From Periplaneta americana (Eukaryota; Arthropoda; Insecta; Blattodea; Blattidae), in contig NW_027185525.1 in NCBI RefSeq assembly GCF_040183065.1, forward strand, positions 92,032-156,031: a stretch of DNA of 64,000 bases. The letters run 5' to 3'. This document shows, piece after piece, positions 34,884 through 43,700 of the stretch; position 1 is the stretch's first letter; each line of letters starts with the position of its first letter. The notes below the pieces were generated by a model, which was not told the DNA's origin, ran no database searches, and worked only from the letters and a program-made list of their open reading frames with translations. The translations under genes and the position numbers were made by a program.

Positions 34884-35143
34884 TTCTATCTTACTTAACC
34901 TATCGGGATGTCTCCCATAGCGTCAACTTTGGTTTTTTAATCGTTTCTATTTCTTCCAGTTATGGTGTAGTAGAGTAAAATCCGTTATTGAAAGAGCTTG
35001 GCGGAGGGTTGTCTCTAAGAGAAAATGGACAGCTTTGAAATGTTAAAAAAGAATACCAAAAGTGTTGGTTTCTTTTAAAAACTTTCTCAGTAGGTTTATT
35101 GTAGAGTGTTGTCATGATTGTGTTTATACAGACGAGTATGACC

Positions 35144-35162
35144 AGACGGGCTGTACCCGTCT
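35144..35162 (-). terminator. GC-rich hairpin at the end of the phage tail cluster
   Basis: AGACGGG (35144-35150), loop CTGTA, CCCGTCT (35156-35162). It begins five bases beyond the stop codon of the minus-strand tail fibre gene. No T run follows on the minus strand, so it may slow decay or act weakly as a terminator in either direction. Confidence 0.4.
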
Positions 35163-35167
35163 AGAAT

Positions 35168-36157
35168 TTATTTGGCAATGACGTAAAAAGTGGTCATAAC
35201 ATGTTTTGGGGCGGTTTCTGGTCCTACATTGGGGCTGACTTTTCCTACTTGTCCATCGACTCCTTTAGAGGAGTCAAAATACATGTCGGTCCCCCAGTTG
35301 TCAGAATGTCCACCACTTTTAATACTAGTAGACCAATTTTTATTGTTTACAAAAGCTCCAGAAATATTTTTACCTATAGTAACAAAAGGAGAAAAAGCTA
35401 CTATTTTTCGCATGGTGTCTGTTTTTTTCTGTCCTTGATTAGCGGGAGCTCCGTGACGCAAAAAGTGATCGGTGTAGTTGGGCATGGTAAATGTAGCGGC
35501 TACATCGTCAAAAACCCAGTCATTAGCCAGTCTTTTGATAATACACAGTTGTGGATAGTCCAATTGAGAGTAGGTCTTTCCGTCATAGGGTAAAAGAAAA
35601 TCTTGATGAGCTAAAATAGCGGCACTATCTCCTACTAGAGAGATATCTAGCCCAATGAGTCCAGAGCTGGAACGTGGATTAAAGTTCTGCCAAGACCCGT
35701 TTAAATAGAGAAGTTCTTCTTTGTGTTGGGCATATTTCATTCTGAGGATAGGCTTGTCGGATGTATCTTGTTTGAGAACAAATCCAAAAGCATTTTGACT
35801 GGGGGTTGTATTGACCCAAAGGATTTTTTTTCCTTCTTGTATCCCCTCTGTGGGCAGAGTGATAATAATGTCCTCGGTGAGGGTATTGTCCAATCCTTCC
35901 AGACAAAAGATGTCGTACAGTAAGACTTCTTCTTGAGTGATTTTTCTCAGATGAGCCACAACTTCTCCCGCCAAAATGGTGAGTTTTTTACTGGCCGTTT
36001 TTATACGATGAAGAGGGATTTTTTTGGTTCCTTCTTGGGTGCTAATAGGTAAGGAGTCATTGTTACTGAGCATGGCTTCGGCAATTTCTCCTAATCCTTC
36101 AATTTTGATGGTTTCTGTTGGAAAATTGGTATCGGTTTTGGTGTTTTTAGTTTTCAT
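35168..36157 (-). CDS. Phage tail-collar / tail fibre protein
   Basis: 329 aa from the ATG at 36157, which has AGGAG seven bases upstream; longer frames overlap the tail protein I gene. The C-terminal part has the collar-domain layout seen at the ends of phage fibres: LPYDGKTYSQLDYPQLCIIK, then AATFTMPNYTDHFLRHGA. The last 70 residues are Gly/Ser/Asn rich, as in fibre tips. Residues 20-60 are charged and possibly bind the baseplate. It is the last gene of the cluster, the usual place for a host-recognition fibre, and starts 12 bases after the tail protein I gene. Confidence 0.75.
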   Translation of the reverse strand: MKTKNTKTDTNFPTETIKIEGLGEIAEAMLSNNDSLPISTQEGTKKIPLHRIKTASKKLTILAGEVVAHLRKITQEEVLLYDIFCLEGLDNTLTEDIIITLPTEGIQEGKKILWVNTTPSQNAFGFVLKQDTSDKPILRMKYAQHKEELLYLNGSWQNFNPRSSSGLIGLDISLVGDSAAILAHQDFLLPYDGKTYSQLDYPQLCIIKRLANDWVFDDVAATFTMPNYTDHFLRHGAPANQGQKKTDTMRKIVAFSPFVTIGKNISGAFVNNKNWSTSIKSGGHSDNWGTDMYFDSSKGVDGQVGKVSPNVGPETAPKHVMTTFYVIAK

Positions 36158-36168
36158 AATATCTCCTG

Positions 36169-36735
36169 TTAATGTATAATGGTGAGAGTGAGTTTTTTGG
36201 CAGGGTTCATAAAGCCTTGCAAAAATTTTGCCATTTGGGAAGTCCCTATTTTTTCGAATGTTTCGGCAATGAATCCCTCTTGTTGGTGGGATGTGAGCCA
36301 TTTGTTGTCTCCAGTGGTGAGGGCTTTGATAAAATTGATATTGTCAATATCGGTGGTAATATCCAGTTGGTTAGGGTGAATTTCCATTTGTATATGGGCA
36401 TTCTCTCCAAACAAGGCACGCACTAGTTGATAGATTCCTTTGGTGCTCCCCTGATGGGCATAACAAAAAAGGAGTGCTTTATAGACATCACTTTCATTAC
36501 CCGAGGCAATCTCAAAAAGATCCAACATTTTTTTAGTTTTAATTTTTTGAGCAACCCATGGGTCGTCTAAGCGTACACTCAAAAGGGAGTCGTAGGTCTC
36601 GGCGAGTAAAAAAAGACTGATTTGATGAAAAGACGATAAAATCCGTTTTTGTGAATAATCCAAAGTTTTTAAGTTCATCAAATCTTGAAAATCTTTAATT
36701 TGAAAGCCTTGAGTTTTTAAAAATCCTGAATTCAT
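36169..36735 (-). CDS. Phage tail protein I-like (baseplate)
   Basis: 188 aa. It is the position and size of gpI/YmfQ-like baseplate proteins, between the J-like protein and the fibre. The segment YAHQGSTKGIYQLVRALFGENAHIQM fits the gpI-like family, in which a GTxxAI.A.l.alG-like stretch is conserved. The start overlaps the stop of the J-like gene by four bases. Function: connects baseplate wedge and fibre, by analogy. Confidence 0.62.
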   Translation of the reverse strand: MNSGFLKTQGFQIKDFQDLMNLKTLDYSQKRILSSFHQISLFLLAETYDSLLSVRLDDPWVAQKIKTKKMLDLFEIASGNESDVYKALLFCYAHQGSTKGIYQLVRALFGENAHIQMEIHPNQLDITTDIDNINFIKALTTGDNKWLTSHQQEGFIAETFEKIGTSQMAKFLQGFMNPAKKLTLTIIH

Positions 36736-37565
36736 GCTTCTCTCTCCAACATTTCTATGAGTGGTTCACCATCTTCGGATGTTTGTATGGTAAAATATTC
36801 TCCAAACTGGTGGATACGGGGTTCAAAGGAGTAATTCTCCTCAGGGGCGAGTTTACAACCTACACTCAAACTGGCTAAATAAGGGAGTTGTGTACAGTTG
36901 CCTAAATATGCGTCGGGCAGAAAATCTCTTCCTAAAATTTGAAATTCTTCCCATTTTTTTAAAAACAGCTCTTTAATTTCTTGTTTTTCTTTACCTGTAG
37001 GTACATACCCAGCAATAAACTGGTAGCTTATGGCTAAATAAAGAGGAGTGGGCTGGGCGGGGGTATAATAAAACTCCACTCCAAAGCCGATATCACAGCG
37101 TATTTTTTCTTGTGTGGCACTGTCTTGATTTTTTGTGTTGATGGTAAAATCAAAATAGTCAGCGAGTTTTAAGCTTAAATTGGTAAGATCAGGCTCTAGT
37201 AAACTGATCCGTATTTCACCTAGATTGAGTTCGGGATTATTTTGGAATGTTTGTACTTCAAACCCTTGGGAATGATTTTGTAAAATTTGGTTGAGCCCAT
37301 TGCCAGAAGAACCTTCGTTCTGTTTGAGTGAACCGTAAGTTTCTAAAAAATAATCGAACACTTTGTCCAATAATTCTTCAAAAAGCAAGTCTGTTTGGTT
37401 TTTCATTAGAGCGACGGCATAGTACACTAACCAAATGTTACTCGCCATAAATTCTTGATTAGAATTACTACTATAACCCAGTTTGTCTTGGGCACTAATT
37501 CTTAAACGCTCTATGAGTGTTTCTAATGTCTCGGGTGTAAATCCGAGGTTTGGTCTATAACCCAT
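36732..37565 (-). CDS. Phage baseplate J-like protein
   Basis: 277 aa. It begins with a J-like N-terminus (TPETLETLIERLRISAQDKLGYSSNSNQEFMASNIWLVYYAVALM) and has a long helical lead followed by beta-rich segments, as in gpJ/gp6-type wedge proteins. Its start overlaps the end of the gp25-like gene by 11 bases. Its neighbours (gp25-like before, gpI-like after) are in the standard contractile-phage order, which supports the call more than the sequence does. Confidence 0.62.
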   Translation of the reverse strand: MGYRPNLGFTPETLETLIERLRISAQDKLGYSSNSNQEFMASNIWLVYYAVALMKNQTDLLFEELLDKVFDYFLETYGSLKQNEGSSGNGLNQILQNHSQGFEVQTFQNNPELNLGEIRISLLEPDLTNLSLKLADYFDFTINTKNQDSATQEKIRCDIGFGVEFYYTPAQPTPLYLAISYQFIAGYVPTGKEKQEIKELFLKKWEEFQILGRDFLPDAYLGNCTQLPYLASLSVGCKLAPEENYSFEPRIHQFGEYFTIQTSEDGEPLIEMLEREA

Positions 37566-37863
37566 AGTTTCCTCCTGTATAGGGTGTGGATGTAATTTTT
37601 TCTGTAATGGTGTAGATGCCCGATTTTAGGCTGTCTATTTGGATATCTTTCATATCTATCTGGTAATCCATAAAGTAGTTAGAAATTGCCAGTTTGAGGA
37701 CTTTTTGGGTTTGTCCTGTAAACTGTTCCAAATTAAAGCCAAAATAAGGGAGATGGTTAATATCTCCTTTGGCTATGCGTAATAAATTACGGGCTTTGTA
37801 GCGAGTGGTGTTTTCTAAAACAATGTCTTTATTTGGTGTTTGTATTTCAAAGTCTACTACCAT
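37555..37863 (-). CDS. gp25/gpW-like baseplate wedge protein
   Basis: 102 aa, the usual size of gp25/W-like wedge or lysozyme-like proteins. The pattern TRYKARNLLRIAKGDINHLPYFGFNLEQF followed by a helix (VLKLAISNYFMDYQI) and a beta strand pair is compatible with the family. It overlaps the gene before by seven bases and the J-like gene by 11. The call rests mainly on size and position. Confidence 0.5.
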   Translation of the reverse strand: MVVDFEIQTPNKDIVLENTTRYKARNLLRIAKGDINHLPYFGFNLEQFTGQTQKVLKLAISNYFMDYQIDMKDIQIDSLKSGIYTITEKITSTPYTGGNYGL

Positions 37864-38555
37864 CTTAACTCCTGTATTTTTTCCATTTGTTTTTGTATTT
37901 CTTGGGTTTGTTTTTGTATTTGATTTTGTGCCAGCTGTACTTGAATGTTAAATGCGACACTATGAGGCGGGCTAGCCCAGCCATCAGTGGGAGTACCTAC
38001 ATTAACTATGTTAAAGCAATCTTTAAATTTTTCCAATGCATTGCTCACGGAATGAAAACCTTCTACCAAGAGATTTTCTAAGGTTTTGAGTTCTTGATGA
38101 AAAGAATTTTGTTTGGCAGTTATAGTAAGAGTAGGAATGGTTCCTAGTTGAAAACGGACTTTGAACAGTGCAAATCGTGGGTCATAAAATCCTTGTGCCC
38201 AAATAACAGATTCCAAATCTGTACCGTATAAATCTCCTACCAATATGGGTTTTGCCGAATAACCCATGAGATGATGTCCTCGTTTGACCAATTTTAAGTT
38301 AGGGAGATGAATTTGTCCTTGTGTGTTCCAACCATTGAAGTTCTCGTAGACTTGATATTTGCTAAAAAAATCTTTTTTATGGGCAAAAAACTCGTTTTCT
38401 TGGAGTGAAATCCCGTGAATTGTTTGGTTTTTACTGTAATACCCTGGCGTAAATGTTTTTGTACCCAGAGGTGCAAAAAACTTTTGGGTTATCTCTGGGT
38501 CGCCCAAGGGGCAAAAAGGTTTACCTATATAGGAATGATAAGAAAAATTAGGCAT
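37857..38555 (-). CDS. Phage tail cluster protein of unknown role
   Basis: 232 aa. It is aromatic and Gly/Pro rich over residues 1-170, then a helical Gln-rich tail with a QNQIQKQTQEIQKQMEKIQ heptad-like stretch, a short coiled coil at the C-terminus. No family recognised. The start overlaps the small gene before by eight bases and the end overlaps the gp25-like gene. The position suggests a baseplate hub or spike component. Confidence 0.55.
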   Translation of the reverse strand: MPNFSYHSYIGKPFCPLGDPEITQKFFAPLGTKTFTPGYYSKNQTIHGISLQENEFFAHKKDFFSKYQVYENFNGWNTQGQIHLPNLKLVKRGHHLMGYSAKPILVGDLYGTDLESVIWAQGFYDPRFALFKVRFQLGTIPTLTITAKQNSFHQELKTLENLLVEGFHSVSNALEKFKDCFNIVNVGTPTDGWASPPHSVAFNIQVQLAQNQIQKQTQEIQKQMEKIQELRW

Positions 38556-38790
38556 CTTGGACTCCTAAATAAACTCCGTCATCATCTAAAAAGGCGTAAT
38601 ATTGACCAAAAAAAGTGGGGGTATTTTCTACTTTAACACTCCAATTTTCTACATATAAACGACGAAGTGCCGTATGATAAATATAAGATGTTCCACTGGG
38701 GGTTTGTTTGCAAAAAACATGTCGAGAATCTTCTTGGGTAATATTGTACTGGGTGTATTGTGTTTTTTCTGTGGGTGTGTTGTTGAGCAT
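38548..38790 (-). CDS. Small phage tail cluster protein
   Basis: 80 aa, polar, with Tyr and Thr/Gln-rich start and a beta-like middle (TSYIYHTALRRLYVENWSVKVEN). No family recognised. It starts 13 bp after the tail-tube-like gene and overlaps the next gene. The compact overlapping organisation supports it as real. Confidence 0.5.
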   Translation of the reverse strand: MLNNTPTEKTQYTQYNITQEDSRHVFCKQTPSGTSYIYHTALRRLYVENWSVKVENTPTFFGQYYAFLDDDGVYLGVQDA

Positions 38791-38803
38791 TCTATTGCCT
38801 CCT

Positions 38804-39250
38804 TTAAGTTTTTGTGGGGAACCCGTTTTTTATGCTTACTTTATTTCCCGCATCTATAGCAATGCCTGGAACTTCGTCTCGAGTGAGGCTGATGGTGATG
38901 GTTTTTTTATTGTCATCTGCTTGTCCACTAAAGCTGAGTGCACTGCAATACCCCCATTCCATAAACTCATCTCTTCCTATGTACAGAGTAGCACTAGGAG
39001 AAAATCCAGATGCCATTTTTACCCAAGTTGTTCTGAGGGCGAGTTCTAAACTAGCTTTAAACAGAGCGATCTTGTGAATAAAAAAGGTATCCGTATCGGC
39101 AAAGTTGAGAGTGATGTCTAAGGTCTCAGATTCCTTAGTGGCATAGGCTTTGTCTCCTTCTACGGTAATAGAAGTGATTCGTTTACTTTCGCTGACTACA
39201 TTGTCGTTGCTAATGGTAAATGGGATGTTATTGATCATCATAAAGGCCAT
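38804..39250 (-). CDS. Tail-tube-like phage protein
   Basis: 148 aa, beta-rich, with a polar N-terminus and Ser/Thr-rich strands (ITSITVEGDKAYATKESETLDITLNFADTDTFFIHK). Length and strand pattern resemble phage tail-tube or tube-terminator proteins, but no signature settles this. AAGGAGG lies six bases before the ATG. It is the first gene of the cluster; its promoter should lie in the AT-rich 39251-39429 gap shared with the divergent DUF1761 gene. Confidence 0.5.
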   Translation of the reverse strand: MAFMMINNIPFTISNDNVVSESKRITSITVEGDKAYATKESETLDITLNFADTDTFFIHKIALFKASLELALRTTWVKMASGFSPSATLYIGRDEFMEWGYCSALSFSGQADDNKKTITISLTRDEVPGIAIDAGNKVSIKNGFPTKT

Positions 39251-39429
39251 AATTACCTCCTTTGTTTTTTATCTCAAAAAGATACCTAAAGGTCAAAAAA
39301 TAAGGGGGCGGCACAATTTTTTTGGCGACAGTTGGTAAAAAATACGAAATCTAAAAAAAACTCAAGAAAAATATTCTAAAAAAATGTTCAATAAAGACGC
39401 AAAAGCTGAAATTTTAAAAAGGAGTTTTT

Positions 39430-39843
39430 ATGATTACATTTATTGTGAATGTTTTGGTCTTATTTGCCGCTCAATTTGCGGTAGGAATTTTGTGGTATTC
39501 TGTACTTTTTAAGGCACTTTTTGCCAAACTGAGTTCCGTGGATGTCAAAGTAGACACCAAATCCACTCAAGAGGTGGTGGGGTTGCTTTATAAATGGCAA
39601 TTGATCAGCAACTTAGCCAAATCCATTTTTGTTTCTTTAATTGTGTGGATTATTCCAATGAACTTTGGGAGCTATTTTGTGGTGTTTTTATTTATTATGT
39701 TAATTCCCGCAATTTTATTGGGTTCCAATCTTCGTTTTGGCAGTAAGCCTATGGAGCTTATTCTATTAGAATCTGGACAAATTGTGGTATCTTTTTTGGT
39801 GATGTTTTTACTAGCCTTTATTATTAAAGCCGCTATGAACTAA
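39430..39843 (+). CDS. DUF1761-like small membrane protein
   Basis: 137 aa. AAAGGAG precedes the ATG. Four hydrophobic helices (about 3-24, 58-78, 83-103 and 112-134). The start (VNVLVLFAAQFAVGILWYSVLFKALFAKL) fits the DUF1761 pattern, where a WYsplfF-like turn ends the first helix. Function unknown. A terminator follows directly, so it is monocistronic. Confidence 0.72.
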   Translation: MITFIVNVLVLFAAQFAVGILWYSVLFKALFAKLSSVDVKVDTKSTQEVVGLLYKWQLISNLAKSIFVSLIVWIIPMNFGSYFVVFLFIMLIPAILLGSNLRFGSKPMELILLESGQIVVSFLVMFLLAFIIKAAMN

Positions 39844-39854
39844 GAGGGCGAGTC

Positions 39855-39894
39855 CGTTGGGCGAGGAGGGAACTTTTTGCCCAACGTGTTTTTG
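39855..39894 (+). terminator. Rho-independent terminator of the DUF1761 gene
   Basis: An eight-pair stem, CGTTGGGC (39855-39862) with GCCCAACG (39879-39886), a 16-base loop, followed by TGTTTTTG. It starts 11 bases after the stop codon. Confidence 0.8.
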
Positions 39895-40088
39895 TTATTT
39901 TAAACAGGGCGGAAATATGTGAGAATGTCCGATTCTAGTTTTAATCATGGAGTTTCCAAGAATATTTATTTTTTGCACTATTTATTTTCTTGGCTAAAAA
40001 GAGGGTTACCGTATTTTGATAAATAAAAAACTTGGTTTTGTAAAGAAAATATACTAATTTAGTAGGGGATATATTATTTGGAGGCTTT

Positions 40089-40412
40089 ATGATACATTCT
40101 CATGATATTCGCACTTATGCCAGTATACCTGTAAAAACCAGTCCAGGGTTTACCAAAATTCCTGTGGAAGAAGTTCCAGCAGAAGTATTTATTGTTCATA
40201 TTCAAAAAGGAGCGGAACTCCCCTTTCATACATCGGATTATCCTATTTTGGTTTATGTTCTAGAAGGGAGTGGGACTTTTTTTACCCAAGAAGACTCGAT
40301 TCCAATTCAAGAAGGAAGCTTGGTGGAATGCCTTGCTTTTATAGACCATGCTGTAAAGCCAAATGAAGATACGCATGTAAAGCTCATGGTGACTAAAATT
40401 AAACCTCAATAA
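40089..40412 (+). CDS. Small cupin protein
   Basis: 107 aa single-domain cupin. TTGGAGG precedes the ATG. Motif 1 is degenerate (KGAELPFHTSDYPILVYVLEGSGTFF) with one clear His; motif 2 is IQEGSLVECLAFIDHAVKP with one His. Only two of the usual four metal ligands are evident, so the metal site may be weak. Function unknown; such proteins often serve as sugar or small-molecule sensors or isomerases. It stands alone between DUF1761 and the cas operon. Confidence 0.72.
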   Translation: MIHSHDIRTYASIPVKTSPGFTKIPVEEVPAEVFIVHIQKGAELPFHTSDYPILVYVLEGSGTFFTQEDSIPIQEGSLVECLAFIDHAVKPNEDTHVKLMVTKIKPQ

Positions 40413-40773
40413 TTTGTTCTGATATTTGTAGTGGTTGTTTTATTCCTAATTTCTAGTAACGGATCTGTGGCAAATGGGCAAAAAGATTTCAGTATACCTT
40501 TTTATCAAGGCTCTATTTATCTGTACCAGTGACACACTGTTGACCGTGGATAAAATGGTTTTTTGCTCCTAGTTTTTTTCAAGAGATTTTTGTTGACCAG
40601 AATTGGTATTATACGGTCATTTTAATACGATATAGCGGTGCAACATCATTCAAGAAAATCAAATCAACCTAAAACAAGTTCCGTATCACAAATTTTTTTT
40701 GATATAGCTTTTTTCCAGAAATATTTATATATTTATTTTTAACGTTTTTAACGCTAAAAAAGGGGCTGTGGTT
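40413..40773. other. Intergenic region before cas9, probably its promoter
   Basis: 361 bp without a supported ORF. It is AT-rich towards cas9. It was searched by eye for a second anti-repeat to the CRISPR repeat; none was seen. AAGGGG 11 bases before the cas9 ATG is its likely ribosome binding site. No clear -35/-10 pair is singled out. Confidence 0.4.
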
Positions 40774-43700
40774 ATGAAAAGAATTTTAGGGCTAGATTTA
40801 GGAACAAGTAGTATTGGTTGGGCGTTGGTGAACCTTGAAGAGGAAAAATTAGAAAGTCCAAGTGTTATTAAAGATTTTGAGTTGGTAGATGGTGGCGTCA
40901 GGATATTTAAAGAAATGATGGATCCTAAAAAAGGGGAACCGCTCAATGCGGCAAGACGCAGTGCGAGAAGTTTAAGAAAACTTATTGACAGGAAAAAAAA
41001 GCGGCTCGTAAAAATTGTCTCTATTTTAAAAGCATTAGGACTTACAAAAAATAGTGTTCAATCTATTTTACAAAAACCGTTATTACCCTCTGTGAGTCCT
41101 TATCAGTTAAGAAAAAAAGCCTTGGATGAAAAACTTACGCCAGAGGAACTGATTAAAGTGATTTTACATTTGGCAAAAAGAAGAGGGTTTAGAAGTTCGG
41201 CAAAAGACCAGATCAAGAAAAAACAAGATATAGAAAAATTAAGACAAGAAATACAGCAAGATAAAGAGAAGAAACAACTTTCTTGGGAAGAATACGCCCA
41301 GCGTTTTGAAAAAAGTGAAGATGAAGCTTCTATTATTAAACGCATATTAATATTAGAAGAACTCTTTCGGGCTTCCTCGTATAGAACATTGGGAGAATTT
41401 TTCTACGAAACATATGAAAATATAGATTTTCCTCAAAAAATTAGGGGGCGTTTTCTGGATAGGGGTCTACTGGAGAAAGAGTTCCGTTTGATTATGGAAA
41501 AGCAATCCGAATTTTATCCTTTTTTAAAAGAGGACAAGTATGACAGAAATTATCAATCCTTTTGGGGTGAGGATTTGCGTGATATTAAGACCAATATAGA
41601 TCTTTTGTATGATGCTATTTTTGAACCTCGTCCTTTAAAAAGCCAAAAACATCTTATTGGTTCTTGCCCCTTTTTTCCAAAAGAAAAACGAGCACTGAAA
41701 TCCTCTTTATTATTTCAAGAATATGCTTTGTGGGCAAAAATTAATGCAATCAAAATTGTTAGGGAGGAAGAAAAGCTTAAAAAGGTATCTCGAGATTTAA
41801 CTTTGGAACAGAAAAAAACGATTGTGGACTTAGCTGAGAGTAAAAAAGAAATATCATGGAAGGAGCTACGTAAAGCGTTTCAGACAAACGGTTTTCCTTT
41901 AGATGAAAAAGAATATTTTAATTTTGAATTGAGTACAGGTTCTCAGAAAGAAAAATTTAAAGGTTTAACCAATAAAATTTTGTTAAAAGAGAGTTTAAAA
42001 GAACATTTTGAGAGTGTTTCTCAAGAAGATAAAGAAGGTATTATCCAGTCTTTTTCGGAAGGGGAAAGACAATTCTATGAGATGGTGGATAATTTAACCA
42101 AAAAATATGGTTGGACACCAGAAGAAAAGGAAGAATTAAAAACGATCCATTTTGACAATAGCAACGAATATGCCAGTTATAGTGCTCGTCTTTTAGAAAT
42201 GATTTTACCCTACCTCCAGGAGGGGGTACCCACCCCAAATAATGAGGTGAGCTATAAAGAATGGGATATTTTGGAATATTTAAAAAAGCAAGGTCGTATT
42301 CCTGAAAATAAAGATTTGAAAAATGCCCTACTCAACGATCTAGAGATCAATCAAATTACCCATAATCCAAGGGTTAAAAAAATGCTTTTTGAGTTGAGAA
42401 AATTACTGCGATCTTTGATGAATAAATATGGCTCAGAAGAGGTCCAAAAAGATTGGATATTTAAAATAGAGTTGGCTCGTGAGATGAAAAAGGATGAATA
42501 TAACCGAAACCATCAAACACAGCATCAAGTGTTTTTACAAAAATTGAGAGAAGAAGCTCGCAGTGCCGAGATGAAAACGAGAGAAGACGAAGACAGATAT
42601 ATTTTATGGCGAGCTCAAGACGAGCAATGCGTCTACTGTCAGAAAACTCTTAAAACTTCTGAACTTAATGGAACAGATACACAAATAGACCATATTATTC
42701 CTATTTCTCGGATTCCTGATGATTCTATGGACAATAAGGTTCTTTGTTGTACGGACTGTAACCAAGAAAAGGGGAATCGTACCCCTTGGGAGGCTTTTGG
42801 AAATACGCCGCAGTGGGATCGGATGTTCAATTACTTGACGGCTATTACCAGCAAAAAAGCAAAAGCCTATAAAGAGAATAAAAAATCATCGGATATTCCA
42901 GATGATATTAAAGTTTTGATGAATTATTCCAAATTTTTGCGCATCCAGTGGGATCAAGAGGAAATTGATAAACAAAGGGAGAAATTTTGTACTCGTCAGT
43001 TGAACGAAACCCGCTTTGGAAGTACAGAAGCGGTTAAATTTATAGAACATTTACGCGGGGTAGAAGAGCGTTCGATCCCCAGAGATAGACATATTTTAAC
43101 CACTAAAGGTGGATTTACCAATCGTGTTAAACAGGTATTAAAGATCCATACAAAAGAAGAAATTTTTACCGAAGAAGATTGGCACAACCATCGCCAACCT
43201 GAGAGTCTATTGGCAATTCAAATTGTGAAAGAAAAACCCAAAGAAGACAAAAATAATAAAAAACAACGAGCCGATCATCGTCACCATTTTTTAGATGCGT
43301 TTGCCTTGACATTTATTGGTCCCAGTTTTGAAAACCGTGTGACTACCATAGAAAAAACGGAAGCAGAATACAAGCGTTTACTCCAAGATATAGGTATGGG
43401 AGAAGTCCAAAATTTAGACGATGTGGAGATTAATAAAGTTATGGATGCCATAGAAAAAAATGGAAAAACGGAGAAACAAAAAAATTATTGGCGAAGAAAT
43501 TTTTCTAGAATACAACATCTCAGAGAAAACCTAGTACATAAACATCACGGAAAAATGGGAGATTATTACCAAGACATCATTCAAAAAATTCAAGAAGAAA
43601 TACCTAAAAAACTGGATACTTTAATAGTGAGCCATGCCCATAACAGAAAAATTACGGGAGCTTTTCATGAAGAAACGGTTTATGGAGTATTAAATGTTAT

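Larger units (their letters stand above)
35168..39250 (-). mobile_element. Phage tail/baseplate gene cluster (head-less prophage remnant)
   Basis: Seven adjoining minus-strand genes in phage order: a tail-tube-like protein, two small unknowns, a gp25-like wedge, a J-like baseplate protein, an I-like tail protein and a collar/fibre protein. Most overlap or abut. No integrase, terminase, portal, capsid or sheath gene is found next to it, and the flanks are ordinary genes. Another set of phage structural genes lies 21 kb away (60527-64000), beyond the CRISPR array. It may be a remnant of one prophage, a tailocin-like device or half of a split element. Confidence 0.65.

Noticed and set aside
35168..39250. 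Type VI secretion system reading of the tail cluster
   Set aside because: No ClpV, VipA/B, TssM or IcmF-like gene is present, and the last gene has a phage collar domain.
40413..40773. Second tracrRNA or anti-repeat upstream of cas9
   Set aside because: No segment of ten or more bases matching the repeat was found; the good anti-repeat is at 46254.
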